A stretch of DNA of 64,000 nucleotides, taken from assembly GCF_029227915.1 (NCBI RefSeq), contig NC_079884.1, positions 30,878,001-30,942,000 on the forward strand. The letters run 5' to 3'. This DNA is from Hydractinia symbiolongicarpus (Eukaryota > Cnidaria > Hydrozoa > Anthoathecata > Hydractiniidae). A model generated the notes under the pieces. The model was given only the letters and a program-made list of their open reading frames with translations, searched no databases and was not told the origin of the DNA. Both the position numbers and the translations under genes were made by a program. Positions 1 to 11,899 of this stretch are shown here, piece after piece (within the stretch, counting starts at the first letter, position 1; each line of letters opens with the position of its first letter).

Positions 1-840
1 AACGAAATCCCGCGATTTCCCGTAAACCCCGGACTCGGCCCGTATAGTCAAAAGTATTCAAAGAAAGTACCCAGTGAGTTAACTCATTTTCCGAACGATT
101 TTTTAAATTATCTTTTCACCACTACAACGCATGAGACTTGTAGTTTTCAAAAATGTTTTCATTTTTGATGAGGCGCTGAATAAAAGAAGTTTAATCGCCC
201 TCAAACGAAAATCCGCGATTTTCCGTAAATCCCGGACTCCGCCCATATAGTCGAATGTATACAAAGAAAGTACCCTGTGAGTAAACTCATTTCCAAAACG
301 ATTTTTTAAATTATCTTTTCACCACTAAAACGCATGAGACTTGTAGTTTTCAAAAATGTTTTCATTTTTGATGAGACGCTGAATAAAAGAAGTTTAATCG
401 CCGGCAAACGAAAACCGCCATTTCCCGTAAACCCCGGACTCGGCCCGTATAGTCAAAAGTATACAAAGAAAGTACCCAGGGAGTAAACTCATTTTCCGAA
501 CAATTTTTTAAATTATTTTTTCACCACTACAACGCATGAGACTTGTAGTTTTCAAAAACGTTTTCATTTTTGATGAGACGCTGAATAAAAGAAGTTTAAT
601 CGCCGGCAAACGAATACCCGCCATTTCCTGTAAACCCCGGCCTCGGCCCGCATAGTAAAAAGTATACAAAGAAAGTACCCACAGAGTAAACTCATTTTCC
701 GAACGATTTTTTAAATTATTTTTTCACCACTACAACGCATGAGACTTGTAGTTTGCAAAAATCTTTTCATTTTTGATGAGACGCTGAATAAAAGAAGTTT
801 AATCGCCGGCAAACGAAAACCTGCGATTTCCCGTAAATCC
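1..840 (+). repeat. Left copy of a long-range duplicated block (offset 5473 bp, 27 monomers)
   Basis: Rare variants here recur in the same order about 5473 bp downstream. GTATTCAAAG with GTGAGTTAACT near 54 matches the stretch near 5528. GACTCCGCCCATATAG at about 235 matches about 5708, and CCTCGGCCCGCATAG at 641 matches 6114. Such rare combinations are unlikely to arise twice, so the block is a duplicated segment. The left edge is cut by the window start. Confidence 0.8.
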
Positions 841-2173
841 CGGGCTCAGCCCGTATAGTCAAAAGTATACAAAGAAAGTAACCAGGGAGAAAACTCATTT
901 CCCGAAAGATTTTTTAAATTAATATTTCACCACTAAAGCGCATGAGACTTGTAGTTTTTAAAAATGTTTTCATTTTTGATGAGACGCTGAATAAAAGAAG
1001 TTTAATCGCCCTCAAACGAAAACCCGCGACTTCCCGTAAATCCCGGACTCGGCCCGTATAGTCAAAAGTATACAAAGAAAGTACCCAGAGTGTAAACTCA
1101 TTTCCCGAACGATTTTTTAAATTATTTTTTCACCACTAAAATGCATGAGACTTGTAGTTTCAAACATGTTTTCATTTTTGATGAGACGCTTAATGAAAGT
1201 GGTTTAATCGCCGGCAAACGAAAACCCGCGATTTCGCGTAAATCCCGGGCTTGGCCTGTATAGTCGAATGTATACAAAGAAAGTACCCTGTGAGTAAACT
1301 CATTTCCAAAACGATTTTTTAAATTATCTTTTCACCACTAAAACGCATGAGACTTGTAGTTTTCAAAAATGTTTTCATTTTTGATGAGACGCTGAATAAA
1401 AGAAGTTTAATCGCCGGCAAACGAATACCCGCCATTTCCTGTAAACCCCGGCCTCGGCCCGCATAGTAAAAAGTATACAAAGAAAGTACCCACAGAGTAA
1501 ACTCATTTTCCGAACGATTTTTTAAATTATTTTTTCACCACTACAACGCATGAGACTTGTAGTTTGCAAAAATCTTTTCATTTTTGATGAGACGCTGAAT
1601 AAAAGAAGTTTAATCGCCGGCAAACGAAAACCTGCGATTTCCCGTAAATCCCGGGCTCAGCCCGTATAGTCAAAAGTATACAAAGAAAGTAACCAGGGAG
1701 AAAACTCATTTCCCGAAAGATTTTTTAAATTAATATTTCACCACTAAAGCGCATGAGACTTGTAGTTTTTAAAAATGTTTTCATTTTTGATGAGACGCTG
1801 AATAAAAGAAGTTTAATCGTCCTCAAACGAAAACCCGCGACTTCCCGTAAATCCCGGACTCGGCCCGTATAGTCAAAAGTATACAAAGAAAGTACCCAGA
1901 GTGTAAACTCATTTCCCGAACGATTTTTTAAATTATTTTTTCACCACTAAAATGCATGAGACTTGTAGTTTCAAACATGTTTTCATTTTTGATGAGACGC
2001 TTAATGAAAGTGGTTTAATCGCCGGCAAACGAAAACCCGCGATTTCGCGTAAATCCCGGGCTTGGCCTGTATAGTCGAATGTATACAAAGAAAGTACCCT
2101 GTGAGTAAACTCATTTCCAAAACGATTTTTTAAATTATCTTTTCACCACTAAAACGCATGAGACTTGTAGTTT

Positions 2174-2195
2174 TCAAAAATGTTTTCATTTTTGA
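2174..2195. other. 9-bp perfect dyad with TTTT loop (example copy)
   Basis: TCAAAAATG (2174-2182) is the exact reverse complement of CATTTTTGA (2187-2195), separated by TTTT, so the 22-bp site could form a 9-bp hairpin. It is present in all monomers that keep the ...TTTTCAAAAATG... form. It is weakened in the TTTAGAAATA form (roughly 12-38 kb), the TTTCAAACATG form (1-9.5 kb) and the CATATTTGATGGG form. The dyad is directly visible. A role in cruciform formation at centromeres without CENP-B boxes has been proposed for other satellites and is only inference here. Because variants break the arms without compensating changes, strict conservation of the stem is not supported. Confidence 0.6.
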
Positions 2196-2219
2196 TGAGA
2201 CGCTTAATGAAAGAGGTTT

Positions 2220-2247
2220 AATCGCCGGCAAACGAAATCCCGCGATT
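2220..2247. other. Interrupted inverted repeat AATCGC/GCGATT across the monomer junction (example copy)
   Basis: AATCGC (2220-2225) and GCGATT (2242-2247) are reverse complements with a 16-base spacer that includes GGCAAACGAAA. The pair spans the chosen monomer boundary and is kept in monomers with TCGCCGG and GCGATT. It is lost in the GCCATTTCCC and CCAATTTTCC forms. The function is unknown, and the arms are short enough to be incidental. Confidence 0.4.
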
Positions 2248-2431
2248 TCCCGTAAATCCCGCGCTTGGCCCGTATAGTCGAATGTATACAAAGAAAGTAC
2301 CCAGGGAGTAAACTCTTTTCCCGAACGATTTTTTAAATTTTTTTTTCACCACTAAAACGCATGGGACTTGTAGTTCTCAAAACTGTTTTCATTTTTGATG
2401 AGACGCTGAATAAAAGAAGTTTAATCGCCGG
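2229..2431 (+). repeat. Reference satellite monomer (203 bp)
   Basis: This monomer is chosen only to fix a phase; it runs from CAAACGAAA to the GCCGG before the next CAAACG. It contains, in order, a GC-rich section with GCGATTTCCCG, the GGCCCGTATAGTCGAATG segment with the CENP-B-box-like motif, the GTATAC palindrome, a GGGAGTAAACTC segment, an AT-rich section with T tracts, CACCACTAAAACGCATG, ACTTGTAGTT, a CATTTTTGATGAGACGCTG segment and the GCCGGC palindrome. It carries local variants, such as CTCTTTT for CTCATTT and GCATGGGAC for GCATGAGAC, so it is not the array consensus. Its length is close to a nucleosome plus linker, as for many satellites. The phase is arbitrary; the biological boundary cannot be seen. 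Confidence 0.9.
2268..2283 (-). promoter_or_regulatory. CENP-B-box-like motif, one base short (example copy)
   Basis: Read on the minus strand, this 16-bp site is A-TTCG-ACT-A-TA-CGGG-C. The published CENP-B box core is nTTCGnnnnAnnCGGGn, 17 bp. All nine core bases are present in order, but the gap between TTCG and A is three bases instead of four. The site recurs in every monomer that reads GTATAGTCGAATG on the plus strand. The other monomers read GTATAGTCAAAAG or GTATAGTCCAAAG and lose the CpG of TTCG. I infer a possible binding site for a CENP-B-like or pogo-family protein. The missing base may abolish true CENP-B binding, and chance resemblance is possible. Confidence 0.35.
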
Positions 2432-2734
2432 CAAACGAAAACCCGCCATTTCACGTAAACCTCGGACTCGGCCCGTATAGTCAAAAGTATACAAAGAAAG
2501 TGCCCAGGGAGTAAACTCATTTTCCGGACGATTTTTTAAATTAATATTTCACCACTAAAGCGCATGAGACTTGTAGTTTTTAAAAATGTTTTCATTTTTG
2601 ATGAGACGCTGAATAAAAGAAGTTTAATCGCCCTCAAACGAAAACCCGCGACTTCCCGTAAATCCCGGACTCGGCCCGTATAGTCAAAAGTATACAAAGA
2701 AAGTACCCAGAGTGTAAACTCATTTCCCGAACGA

Positions 2735-2752
2735 TTTTTTAAATTATTTTTT
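2735..2752 (+). other. AT-rich core with two T6 tracts 12 bp apart (example copy)
   Basis: T6, AAATTA, T6 lies between GAACGA and CACCAC. The same position is where most length variation in the array sits: versions with TTTTTAAATTA, TTTTTATATTA, an unbroken T8-T10 run, TTTTAATATTTC and TTGTTTC all occur. Successive T tracts near one helical turn apart usually favour intrinsic curvature and nucleosome positioning; that is known of such tracts, not shown here. Confidence 0.5.
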
Positions 2753-3350
2753 CACCACTAAAATGCATGAGACTTGTAGTTTCAAACATGTTTTCATTTT
2801 TGATGAGACGCTTAATGAAAGTGGTTTAATCGCCGGCAAACGAAAACCCGCGATTTCGCGTAAATCCCGGGCTTGGCCTGTATAGTCGAATGTATACAAA
2901 GAAAGTACCCTGTGAGTAAACTCATTTCCAAAACGATTTTTTAAATTATCTTTTCACCACTAAAACGCATGAGACTTGTAGTTTTCAAAAATGTTTTCAT
3001 TTTTGATGAGACGCTTAATGAAAGAGGTTTAATCGCCGGCAAACGAAATCCCGCGATTTCCCGTAAATCCCGCGCTTGGCCCGTATAGTCGAATGTATAC
3101 AAAGAAAGTACCCAGGGAGTAAACTCTTTTCCCGAACGATTTTTTAAATTTTTTTTTCACCACTAAAACGCATGGGACTTGTAGTTCTCAAAACTGTTTT
3201 CATTTTTGATGAGACGCTGAATAAAAGAAGTTTAATCGCCGGCAAACGAAAACCCGCCATTTCACGTAAACCTCGGACTCGGCCCGTATAGTCAAAAGTA
3301 TACAAAGAAAGTGCCCAGGGAGTAAACTCATTTTCCGGACGATTTTTTAA

Positions 3351-5473
3351 ATTATTTTTTCACCACTACAACGCATGAGACTTGTAGTTTTCAAAAATGT
3401 TTTCATTTTTGATGAGACGCTGAATAAAAGAAGTTTAATCGCCCACAAACGAAAATCTGCGATTTCCCGTAAATCCCGGACTCGGCCCGTTTAGTCAAAA
3501 GTATACAAAGAAAGTAACCAGGGAGTAAACTCATTTCCCGAAAGATTTTTTAAATTAATATTTCACCACTAAAGCGCATGAGACTTGTAGTTTTTAAAAA
3601 TGTTTTCATGTTTGATGGGACGCTGAATAAAAGAAGTTTAATCGCCGGCAAACGAAAATCCGCGATTTCCCGTAAATCCTGGACTCGGCCCGTATAGTCA
3701 AAAGTATACAAAGAAAGTACCCTGTGAGTAAACTCATTTCCCAAACGATTTTTTAAATTATTTTTTCACCACTAAAACGCATGAGACTTGTAGTTTTCAA
3801 AAATGTTTTCATTTTTGATGAGACGCTTAATGAAAGAGGTTTAATCGCCGGCAAACGAAATCCCGCGATTTCCCGTAAATCCCGCGCTTGGCCCGTATAG
3901 TCGAATGTATACAAAGAAAGTACCCAGGGAGTAAACTCATTTCCCGAGCGATTTTTTAAATTTTTTTTTCACCACTAAAACGCATGAGACTTGTAGTTTT
4001 CAAAAATGTTTTCATTTTTGATGAGACGCTTAATGAAAGAAGTTTAATCGCGGCAAACGATACCCCCCAATTTTCCGTAAATCCCAGGCTTGGCCCGTAA
4101 AGTCGAATGTATACAAAGAAAGTACCCTGTGAGTAAACTCATTTCCCGAACGATTTTTTAAATTATTTTTTCACCACTACAACGCATGAGACTTGTAGTT
4201 TTCAAAAATGTTTTCATTTTTGATGAGACGCTGAATAAAAGAAGTTTAATCGCCCTCAAACCAAAATCTGCGATTTCCCGTAAATCCCGGACTCGGCCCG
4301 TATAGTCAAAAGTATACAAAGAAAGTACCCAGGGAGTAAACTTATTTCCCGAACGATTCTTAAATTATTTTTTCACTACTAAAACGCATGAGACTTGTAG
4401 TTTTAAAAAATGTTTTCATTTTTGGTGAGACGCTTAATGAAAGAGGTTTAATCGCCGGCAAACGAAATACCGCGATTTCCCGTAATCCCCGGACTCGGCC
4501 CGTATAGTCAAAAGTATACAAAGAAAGTACCCAGGAAGTAAACTCATTTTCCGAACGATTTTTTAAATAATTTTTTCACCACTACAACGCAGGAGACTTG
4601 TAATTCTCAAAACCGTTTTCATTTTTGATGAGCCGCTGAATAAAAGAAGTTTATTCTCCGGCAAACGAAAACCCGCCATTTCCCGTAAATCCCGGACTCG
4701 GCCCGTATCGTCAAAAGTATACAAAGAAAGTACCCAGGGAGTAAACTCATTTTCCGAACGATTTTTTAAATTATCTTTTCACCACTACAACGCATGAGAC
4801 TTGTAGTTTTCAAAAATGTTTTCATTTTTGATGAGGCGCTGAATAAAAGAAGTTTAATCGCCCTCAAACGAAAATCCGCGATTTCCCGTAAATCCCGGAC
4901 TCGGCCCGTGTAGTCCAAAGTATACAAAGAAAATACCCAGGGAGTAAACTCATTTCCCGAACGATTTTTTAAATTATTTTTTCACCACTAAAACGCATGA
5001 GACTTGCAGTTTTCAGAAATGTTTTCATTTTTGATGAGACACTCAATGAAAGTGGTTTAATCGCCGGCAAACGAAAACTCGCGATTTCCCGTAAATCCCG
5101 GGTTTGACCCGTATAGTTGAATGTATACAAAGAAAGTACCCTGTGAGTAAACTCATTTCCAAAACGATTTTTTAAATTATCTTTTCACCACTAAAACGCA
5201 TGAGACTTGTAGTTTTTAAAAATGTTTTCATTTTTAATGAGACGCTGAATAAAAGAAGTTTAATTGCCGGCAAACGAAAACCGCCATTTCCCGTAAACCC
5301 CGGACTCGGCCCGTATAGTCAAAAGTATACAAAGAAAGTACCCAGGGAGTAAACTCATTTCCCGAACGATTTTTAAATTATTTTTTCACTACTAAAACGC
5401 ATGAGACTTGTAGTTTTCAAAAATGTTTTCATTTTTGATGAGACGCCTAATGAAAGAGGTTTAATCGCCGGCA
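3351..5473 (+). repeat. Satellite monomers in mixed order, no clear HOR
   Basis: Ten or eleven monomers of the same family lie between two regular blocks. They include the first example of the one-base-deleted TCGCGGCAAACG form with CCAATTTTCCG (4068), a form that later dominates 25-36 kb. I found no regular super-period by eye, and there is nothing else in this stretch. Confidence 0.7.
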
Positions 5474-6275
5474 AACGAAATCCTGCGATTTCCCGTAAAT
5501 CCCGGACTCGGCCCGTATAGTCAAAAGTATTCAAAGAAAGTACCCAGTGAGTTAACTCATTTTCCGAACGATTTTTTAAATTATCTTTTCACCACTACAA
5601 GGCAAGAGACTTGTAGTTTTCAAAAATGTTTTCATTTTTGATGAGGCGCTGAATAAAAGAAGTTTAATCGCCCTCAAACGAAAATCCGCGATTTCCCGTA
5701 AATCCCGGACTCCGCCCATATAGTCGAATGTATACAAAGAAAGTACCCTGTGAGTAAACTCATTTCCAAAACGATTTTTTAAATTATCTTTTCACCACTA
5801 AAACGCATGAGACTTGTAGTTTTCAAAAATGTTTTCATTTTTGATGAGACGCTGAATAAAAGAAGTTTAATCGCCGGCAAACGAAAACCGCCATTTCCCG
5901 TAAGCCCCGGACTCGGCCCGTATAGTCAAAAGTATACAAAGAAAGTACCCAGGGAGTAAACTTATTTTCGGAACAATTTTTTAAATTATTTTTTCACCAC
6001 TACAACGCATGAGACTTGTAGTTTTCAAAAACGTTTTCATTTTTGATGAGACGCTGAATAAAAGAAGTTTAATCGCCGGCAAACGAATACCCGCCATTTC
6101 CCGTAAACCCCGGCCTCGGCCCGCATAGTCAAAAGTATACAAAGAAAGTACCCACAGAGTAAACTCATTTTCCGAACGATTTTTTAAATTATTTTTTCAC
6201 CACTACAACGCATGAGACTTGTAGTTTGCAAAAATCTTTTCATTTTAGATGAGACGCTGAATAAAAGAAGTTTAA
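5474..6275 (+). repeat. Right copy of the long-range duplicated block
   Basis: This copy carries the same series of rare variants as the segment at the window start, with small differences. These include CAAGGCAAGAG for CAACGCATGAG near 5598 and CATAGTCAAAAG for CATAGTAAAAAG near 6123. It is followed by one extra monomer, after which the match to the left copy resumes at an offset of 5676 bp (5473 + 203). Confidence 0.75.
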
Positions 6276-6478
6276 TCGCCCTCAAACGAAAACCCGCGAC
6301 TTCCCGTAAATCCCGGGCTCAGCCCGTATAGTCAAAAGTATACAAAGAAAGTAACCAGGGAGTAAACTCATTTTCCGAACGATTTTTTAAATTATTTTTT
6401 CACCACTACAACGCATGAGACTTGTAGTTTGCAAAAATCTTTTCATTTTTGATGAGACGCTGAATAAAAGAAGTTTAA
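6276..6478 (+). repeat. Extra monomer interrupting the right copy of the 5.47-kb duplication
   Basis: Before this monomer the match to the left copy has an offset of 5473; after it the offset is 5676, exactly one monomer more. The monomer combines CGCGACTTCCCG, normally found in a different position of the unit, with the CGGGCTCAGCCCG form. It therefore looks chimeric, as expected from unequal exchange within a monomer. Confidence 0.65.
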
Positions 6479-9400
6479 TCGCCGGCAAACGAAAACCTGC
6501 GATTTCCCGTAAATCCCGGGCTCAGCCCGTATAGTCAAAAGTATACAAAGAAAGTAACCAGGGAGTAAATTCATTTCCCGAAAGATTTTTTAAATTAATA
6601 TTTCACCACTAAAGCGCATGAGACTTGTAGTTTTTAAAAATGTTTTCATTTTTGATGAGACGCTGAATAAAAGACGTTTAATCGCCCTCAAACGAAAACC
6701 CGCGACTTCCCGTAAATCCCGGACTCGGCCCGTATAGTCAAAAGTATACAAAGAAAGTACCCAGAGTGTAAACTCGTTTCCCGAACGATTTTTTAAATTA
6801 TTTTTTCACCACTAAAATGCATGAGACTTGTAGTTTCAAACATGTTTTCATTTTTGATGAGACGCTTAATGAAAGTGGTTTAATCGCCGGCAAACGAAAA
6901 CCCGCGATTTCGCGTAAATCCCGGGCTTGGCCTGTATAGTCGAATGTATACAAAGAAAGTACCCTGTGAGTAAACTCATTTCCAAAACGATTTTTTAAAT
7001 TATCTTTTCACCACTAAAACGCATGAGACTTGTAGTTTTCAAAAATGTTTTCATTTTTGATGAGACGCTTAATGAAAGAGGTTTAATCGCCGGCAAACGA
7101 AATCCCGCGATTTCCCGTAAATCCCGCGCTTGGCCCGTATAGTCGAATGTATACAAAGAAAGTACCCAGGGAGTAAACTCTTTTCCCGAACGATTTTTTA
7201 AATTTTTTTTTCACCACTAAAACGCATGGGACTTGTAGTTCTCAAAACTGTTTTCATTTTTGATGAGACGCTGAATAAAAGAAGTTTAATCGCCGGCAAA
7301 CGAAAACCCGCCATTTCACGTAAACCTCGGACTCGGCCCGTATAGTCAAAAGTATACAAAGAAAGTGCCCAGGGAGTAAACTCATTTTCCGGACGATTTT
7401 TTAAATTATTTTTTCACCACTACAACGCATGAGACTTGTAGTTTTCAAAAATGTTTTCATTTTTGATGAGACGCTGAATAAAAGAAGTTTAATCGCCCTC
7501 AAACGAAAATCTGCGATTTCCCGTAAATCCCGGACTCGGCCCGTTTAGACAAAAGTATACAAAGAAAGTACCCAGGGAGTAAACTTATTTCCCGAACGAT
7601 TTTTAAATTATTTTTTCACTACTAAAACGCATGAGACTTGTAGTTTTCAAAAATGTTTTCATTTTTGATGAGACGCTTAATGAAAGAGGTTTAATCGCCG
7701 GCAAACGAAAACCTGCGATTTCCCGTAAATCCCGGGCTCAGCCCGTATAGTCAAAAGTATACAAAGAAAGTAACCAGGGAGTAAACTCATTTCCCGAAAG
7801 ATTTTTTAAATTAATATTTCACCACTAAAGCGCATGAGACTTGTAGTTTTTAAAAATGTTTTCATTTTTGATGAGACGCTGAATAAAAGAAGTTTAATCG
7901 CCCTCAAACGAAAACCCGCGACATCCCGTAAATCCCGGACTCGGCCCGTATAGTCAAAAGTATACAAAGAAAGTACCCAGAGTGTAAACTCATTTCCCGA
8001 ACGATTTTTTAAATTATTTTTTCACCACTAAAATGCATGAGACTTGTAGTTTCAAACATGTTTTCATTTTTGATGAGACGCTTAATGAAAGTGGTTTAAT
8101 CGCCGGCAAACGAAAACCCGCGATTTCGCGTAAATCCCGGGCTTGGCCTGTATAGTCGAATGTATACAAAGAAAGTACCCTGTGAGTAAACTCATTTCCA
8201 AAACGATTTTTTAAGTTATCTTTTCACCACTAAAACGCATGAGACTTGTATTTTCAAAAATGTTTTCATTTTTGATGAGACGCTTAATGAAAGAGGTTTA
8301 ATCGCCGGCAAACGAAATCCCGCGATTTCCCGTAAATCCCGCGCTTGGCCCGTATAGTCGAATGTATACAAAGAAAGTACCCAGGGAGTAAACTCTTTTC
8401 CCGAACGATTTTTTAAAATTTTTTTTCACCACTAAAACGCATGGGACTTGTAGTTCTCAAAACTGTTTTCATTTTTGATGAGACGCTGAATAAAAGAAGT
8501 TTAATCGCCGGCAAACGAAAACCCGCCATTTCACGTAAACCTCGGACTCGGCCCGTATAGTCAAAAGTATACAAAGAAAGTGCCCAGGGAGTACACTCAT
8601 TTTCCGGACGATTTTTTAAATTATTTTTTCACCACTACAACGCATGAGACTTGTAGTTTTCAAAAATGTTTTCATTTTTGATGAGACGCTGAATAAAAGA
8701 AGTTTAATCGCCCTCAAACGAAAATCTGCGATTTCCCGTAAATCCCGGACTCGGCCCGTTTAGTCAAAAGTATACAAAGAAAGTACCCAGGGAGTAAACT
8801 TATTTCCCGAACGATTTTTAAATTATTTTTTCACTACTAAAACGCATGAGACTTGTAGTTTTCAAAAATGTTTTCATTTTTGATGAGACGCTTAATGAAA
8901 GAGGTTTAATCGCCGGCAAACGAAATCCCGCGATTTCCCGTAAACCCCGGACGCGGCCCGTATAGTCAAAAGTATACAAAGAAAGTACCCAGGGAGTAAA
9001 CTCATTTTCCGAACGATTTTTTAAATTATTTTTTCACCACTACAACGCATGAGACTTGTAGTTTTCAAAAATGTTTTCATTTTTGATGAGACGCTGAATA
9101 AAAGAAGTTTAATCGCCCACAAACGAAAATCTGCGATTTCCCGTAAATCCCGGACTCGGCCCGTTTAGTCAAAAGTATACAAAGAAAGTAACCAGGGAGT
9201 AAACTCATTTCCCGAAAGATTTTTTAAATTAATATTTCACCACTAAAGCGCATGAGACTTGTAGTTTTTAAAAATGTTTTCATTTTTGATGAGACGCTGA
9301 ATAAAAGAAGTTTAATCGCCCTCAAACGAACACCCGCGACTTCCCGTAAATCCCGGACTCGGCCCGTATAGTCAAAAGTATACAAAGAAAGTACCCAGAG

Positions 9401-10000
9401 TGTAAAATCATTTCCCGAACGATTTTTTAAATTATTTTTTCACCACTAAAATGCATGAGACTTGTAGTTTCAAACATGTTTTCATTTTTGATGAGACGCT
9501 TAATGAAAGTGGTTTAATCGCCGGCAAACGAAAACCCGCGATTTCGCGTAAATCCCGGGCTTGGCCTGTATAGTCGAATGTATACAAAGAAAGTACCCTG
9601 TGAGTAAACTCATTTCCAAAACGATTTTTTAAATTATCTTTTCACCACTAAAACGCATGAGACTTGTAGTTTTCAAAAATGTTTTCATTTTTGATGAGAC
9701 GCTTAATGAAAGAGGTTTAATCGCCGGCAAACGAAATCCCGCGATTTCCCGTAAATCCCGCGCTTGGCCCGTATAGTCGAATGTATACAAAGAAAGTACC
9801 CAGGGAGTAAACTCTTTTCCCGAACGATTTTTTAAATTTTTTTTTCACCACTAAAACGCATGGGACTTGTAGTTCTCAAAACTGTTTTCATTTTTGATGA
9901 GACGCTGAATAAAAGAAGTTTAATCGCCGGCAAACGAAAACCCGCCATTTCACGTAAACCTCGGACTCGGCCCGTATAGTCAAAAGTATACAAAGAAAGT
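6479..10000 (+). repeat. HOR block: 6- and 7-monomer spacing (1216 and 1418 bp)
   Basis: GTAGTTTCAAACATG lies at 6830, 8046 and 9464, steps of 1216 and 1418 bp. GCATGGGAC at 7224, 8439 and 9858 gives 1215 and 1419. The unit order is the same in each, with one extra monomer in the third interval (near 9115-9320, the TCGCCCACAAACG form). So a 6-monomer HOR was extended to 7 by one monomer. Confidence 0.8.
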
Positions 10001-11450
10001 GCCCAGGGAGTAAACTCATTTTCCGGACGATTTTTTAAATTATTTTTTCAGCACTACAACGCATGAAACTTGTAGTTTTCAAAAATGTTTTCATTTTTGA
10101 TGAGACGCTGAATAAAAGAAGTTTAATCGCCCTCAAACGAAAATCTGCGATTTCCCGTAAATCCCGGACTCGGCCCGTTTAGTCAAAAGTATACAAAGAA
10201 AGTACCCAGGGAGTAAACTTATTTCCCGAACGATTTTTAAATTATTTTTTCACTACTAAAACGAATGAGACTTGTAGTTTTCAAAAATGTTTTCATTTTT
10301 GATGAGACGCTTAATGAAAGAGGTTTAATCGCCGCCAAACGAAATCCCGCGATTTCCCGTAAACCCCGGACGCGGCCCGTATAGTCAAAAGTATACAAAG
10401 AAAGTACCCAGGGAGTAAACTCATTTTCCGAACGATTTTTTAAATTATTTTTTCACCACTACAACGCATGAGACTTGTAGTTTTCAAAAATGTTTTCATT
10501 TTTGATGAGACGCTGAATAAAAGAAGTTTAATCGCCCACAAACGAAAATCTGCGATTTCCCGTAAATCCCGGACTCGGCCCGTTTAGTCAAAAGTATACA
10601 AAGAAAGTACCCAGGGAGTAAACTTATTTCCCGAACGATTTTTAAATTATTTTTTCACTACTAAAACGCATGAGACTTGTAGTTTTCAAAAATGTTTTCA
10701 TTTTTGATGAGACGCTTAATGAAAGAGGTTTAATCGCCGGCAAACGAAATCCCGCGATTTCCCGTAAACCCCGGACGCGGCCCGTATAGTCAAAAGTATA
10801 CAAAGAAAGTACCCAGGGAGTAAACTCATTTTCCGAACGATTTCTTAAATAATTTTTTCACCACTACAACGCATGAGACTTGTAGTTCTCAAAACTGTTT
10901 TCATTTTTGATGAGACGCTGAATAAAAGAAGTTTAATCGCCGGCAAACGAAAACCCGCGATTTCCCGTAAATCCCGGGCTTGGCCTGTATAGTCGAATGC
11001 GTACAAAGAAAGTACCCTGTGAGTAAACTCATTTCCCAAACGATTTTTTAAATTATTTTTTCACCACTAAAACGCATGAGACTTGTAGTTTTTAGAAATG
11101 TTTTCATTTTTGATGAGACGCTTAATGAAAGAGGTTTAATCGCCGGCAAACGAAATCCCGCGATTTCCCGTAAACCCCGGACTCCGCCCGTATAGTCAAA
11201 AGTATACAAAGAAAGTACCCAGGGAGTAAACTCATTTTCCGAACGATTTTTTAAATAATTTTTTCACCACTACAACGCATGAGACTTGTAGTTCTCAAAA
11301 CTGTTTTCATTTTTGATGAGACGCTGAATAAAAGAAGTTTAATCGCCGGCAAACGAAAACCCGCGATTTCCCGTAAATCCCGGGCTTGGCCTGTATAGTC
11401 AAAAGTATACAAAGAAAGTACCCAGGGAGTAAACTCATTTTCCGGACGAT
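10000..11450 (+). repeat. HOR block: dimer repeat, ~405 bp
   Basis: The variant GGACGCGGCCCG is at 10369 and 10774, and the CACTACTAAAACG form at 10251 and 10656. AAATAATTTTTTCACC lies near 10848 and 11253. All have a step of 405 bp, that is two monomers. Between the two ends the variant set shifts, so this looks like two short dimer runs rather than one. Confidence 0.7.
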
Positions 11451-11899
11451 TTTTTAAATTATTTTTTCACCACTACAACGCATGAGACTTGTAGTTTTCA
11501 AAAATGTTTTCATTTTGTATGAGACGCTGAATAAAAGAAGTTTAATCGCCGGCAAACGAAATCCCGCGATTTCCCGTAAACCCCGGACTCGGCCCGTATA
11601 GTCAAAAGTATACAAAGAAAGTACCCAGGGAGTAAACTCATTTTCCAAACGATTTTTTAAATAATTTTTTCACCACTACAACGCATGAGACTTGTAGTTC
11701 TCAAAACCTTTTTCATTTTTGATGAGACGATGAATAAAAGAAGTTTAATCGCCGGCTAACGAAAACCCGCCATTTCCCGTAAACCCCGGACTCGGCCCGT
11801 ATAGTCAAAAGTATACAAAGAAAGTACCCAGGGAGTAAACTCATTTCCCAAACGATTTTTTAAATTATTATTTCACCACTAAAGCCCATGAGACTTTTA

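Larger units (their letters stand above)
620..3350 (+). repeat. HOR block: 4-monomer unit, 811 bp
   Basis: The one-base-deleted variant GTAGTTTCAAACATG occurs at 1154, 1965 and 2776, steps of 811 bp, that is four monomers. Other rare variants keep the same step: CCTCGGCCCGCATAG at 641 and 1452, and the CAGAGTGTAAACTC form near 1083, 1894 and 2706. The third repeat overlaps a second 4-monomer unit marked by CTCTTTTCCCG and GCATGGGAC (about 2315 and 3126). The copies are nearly identical by eye, so amplification here is recent relative to divergence among monomers. Confidence 0.85.

Noticed and set aside
2174-2195. Rho-independent terminator (hairpin near T tracts)
   Set aside because: The stem is AT-rich with a T4 loop, repeats in hundreds of copies and has no upstream gene. 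A bacterial terminator makes no sense in this context.
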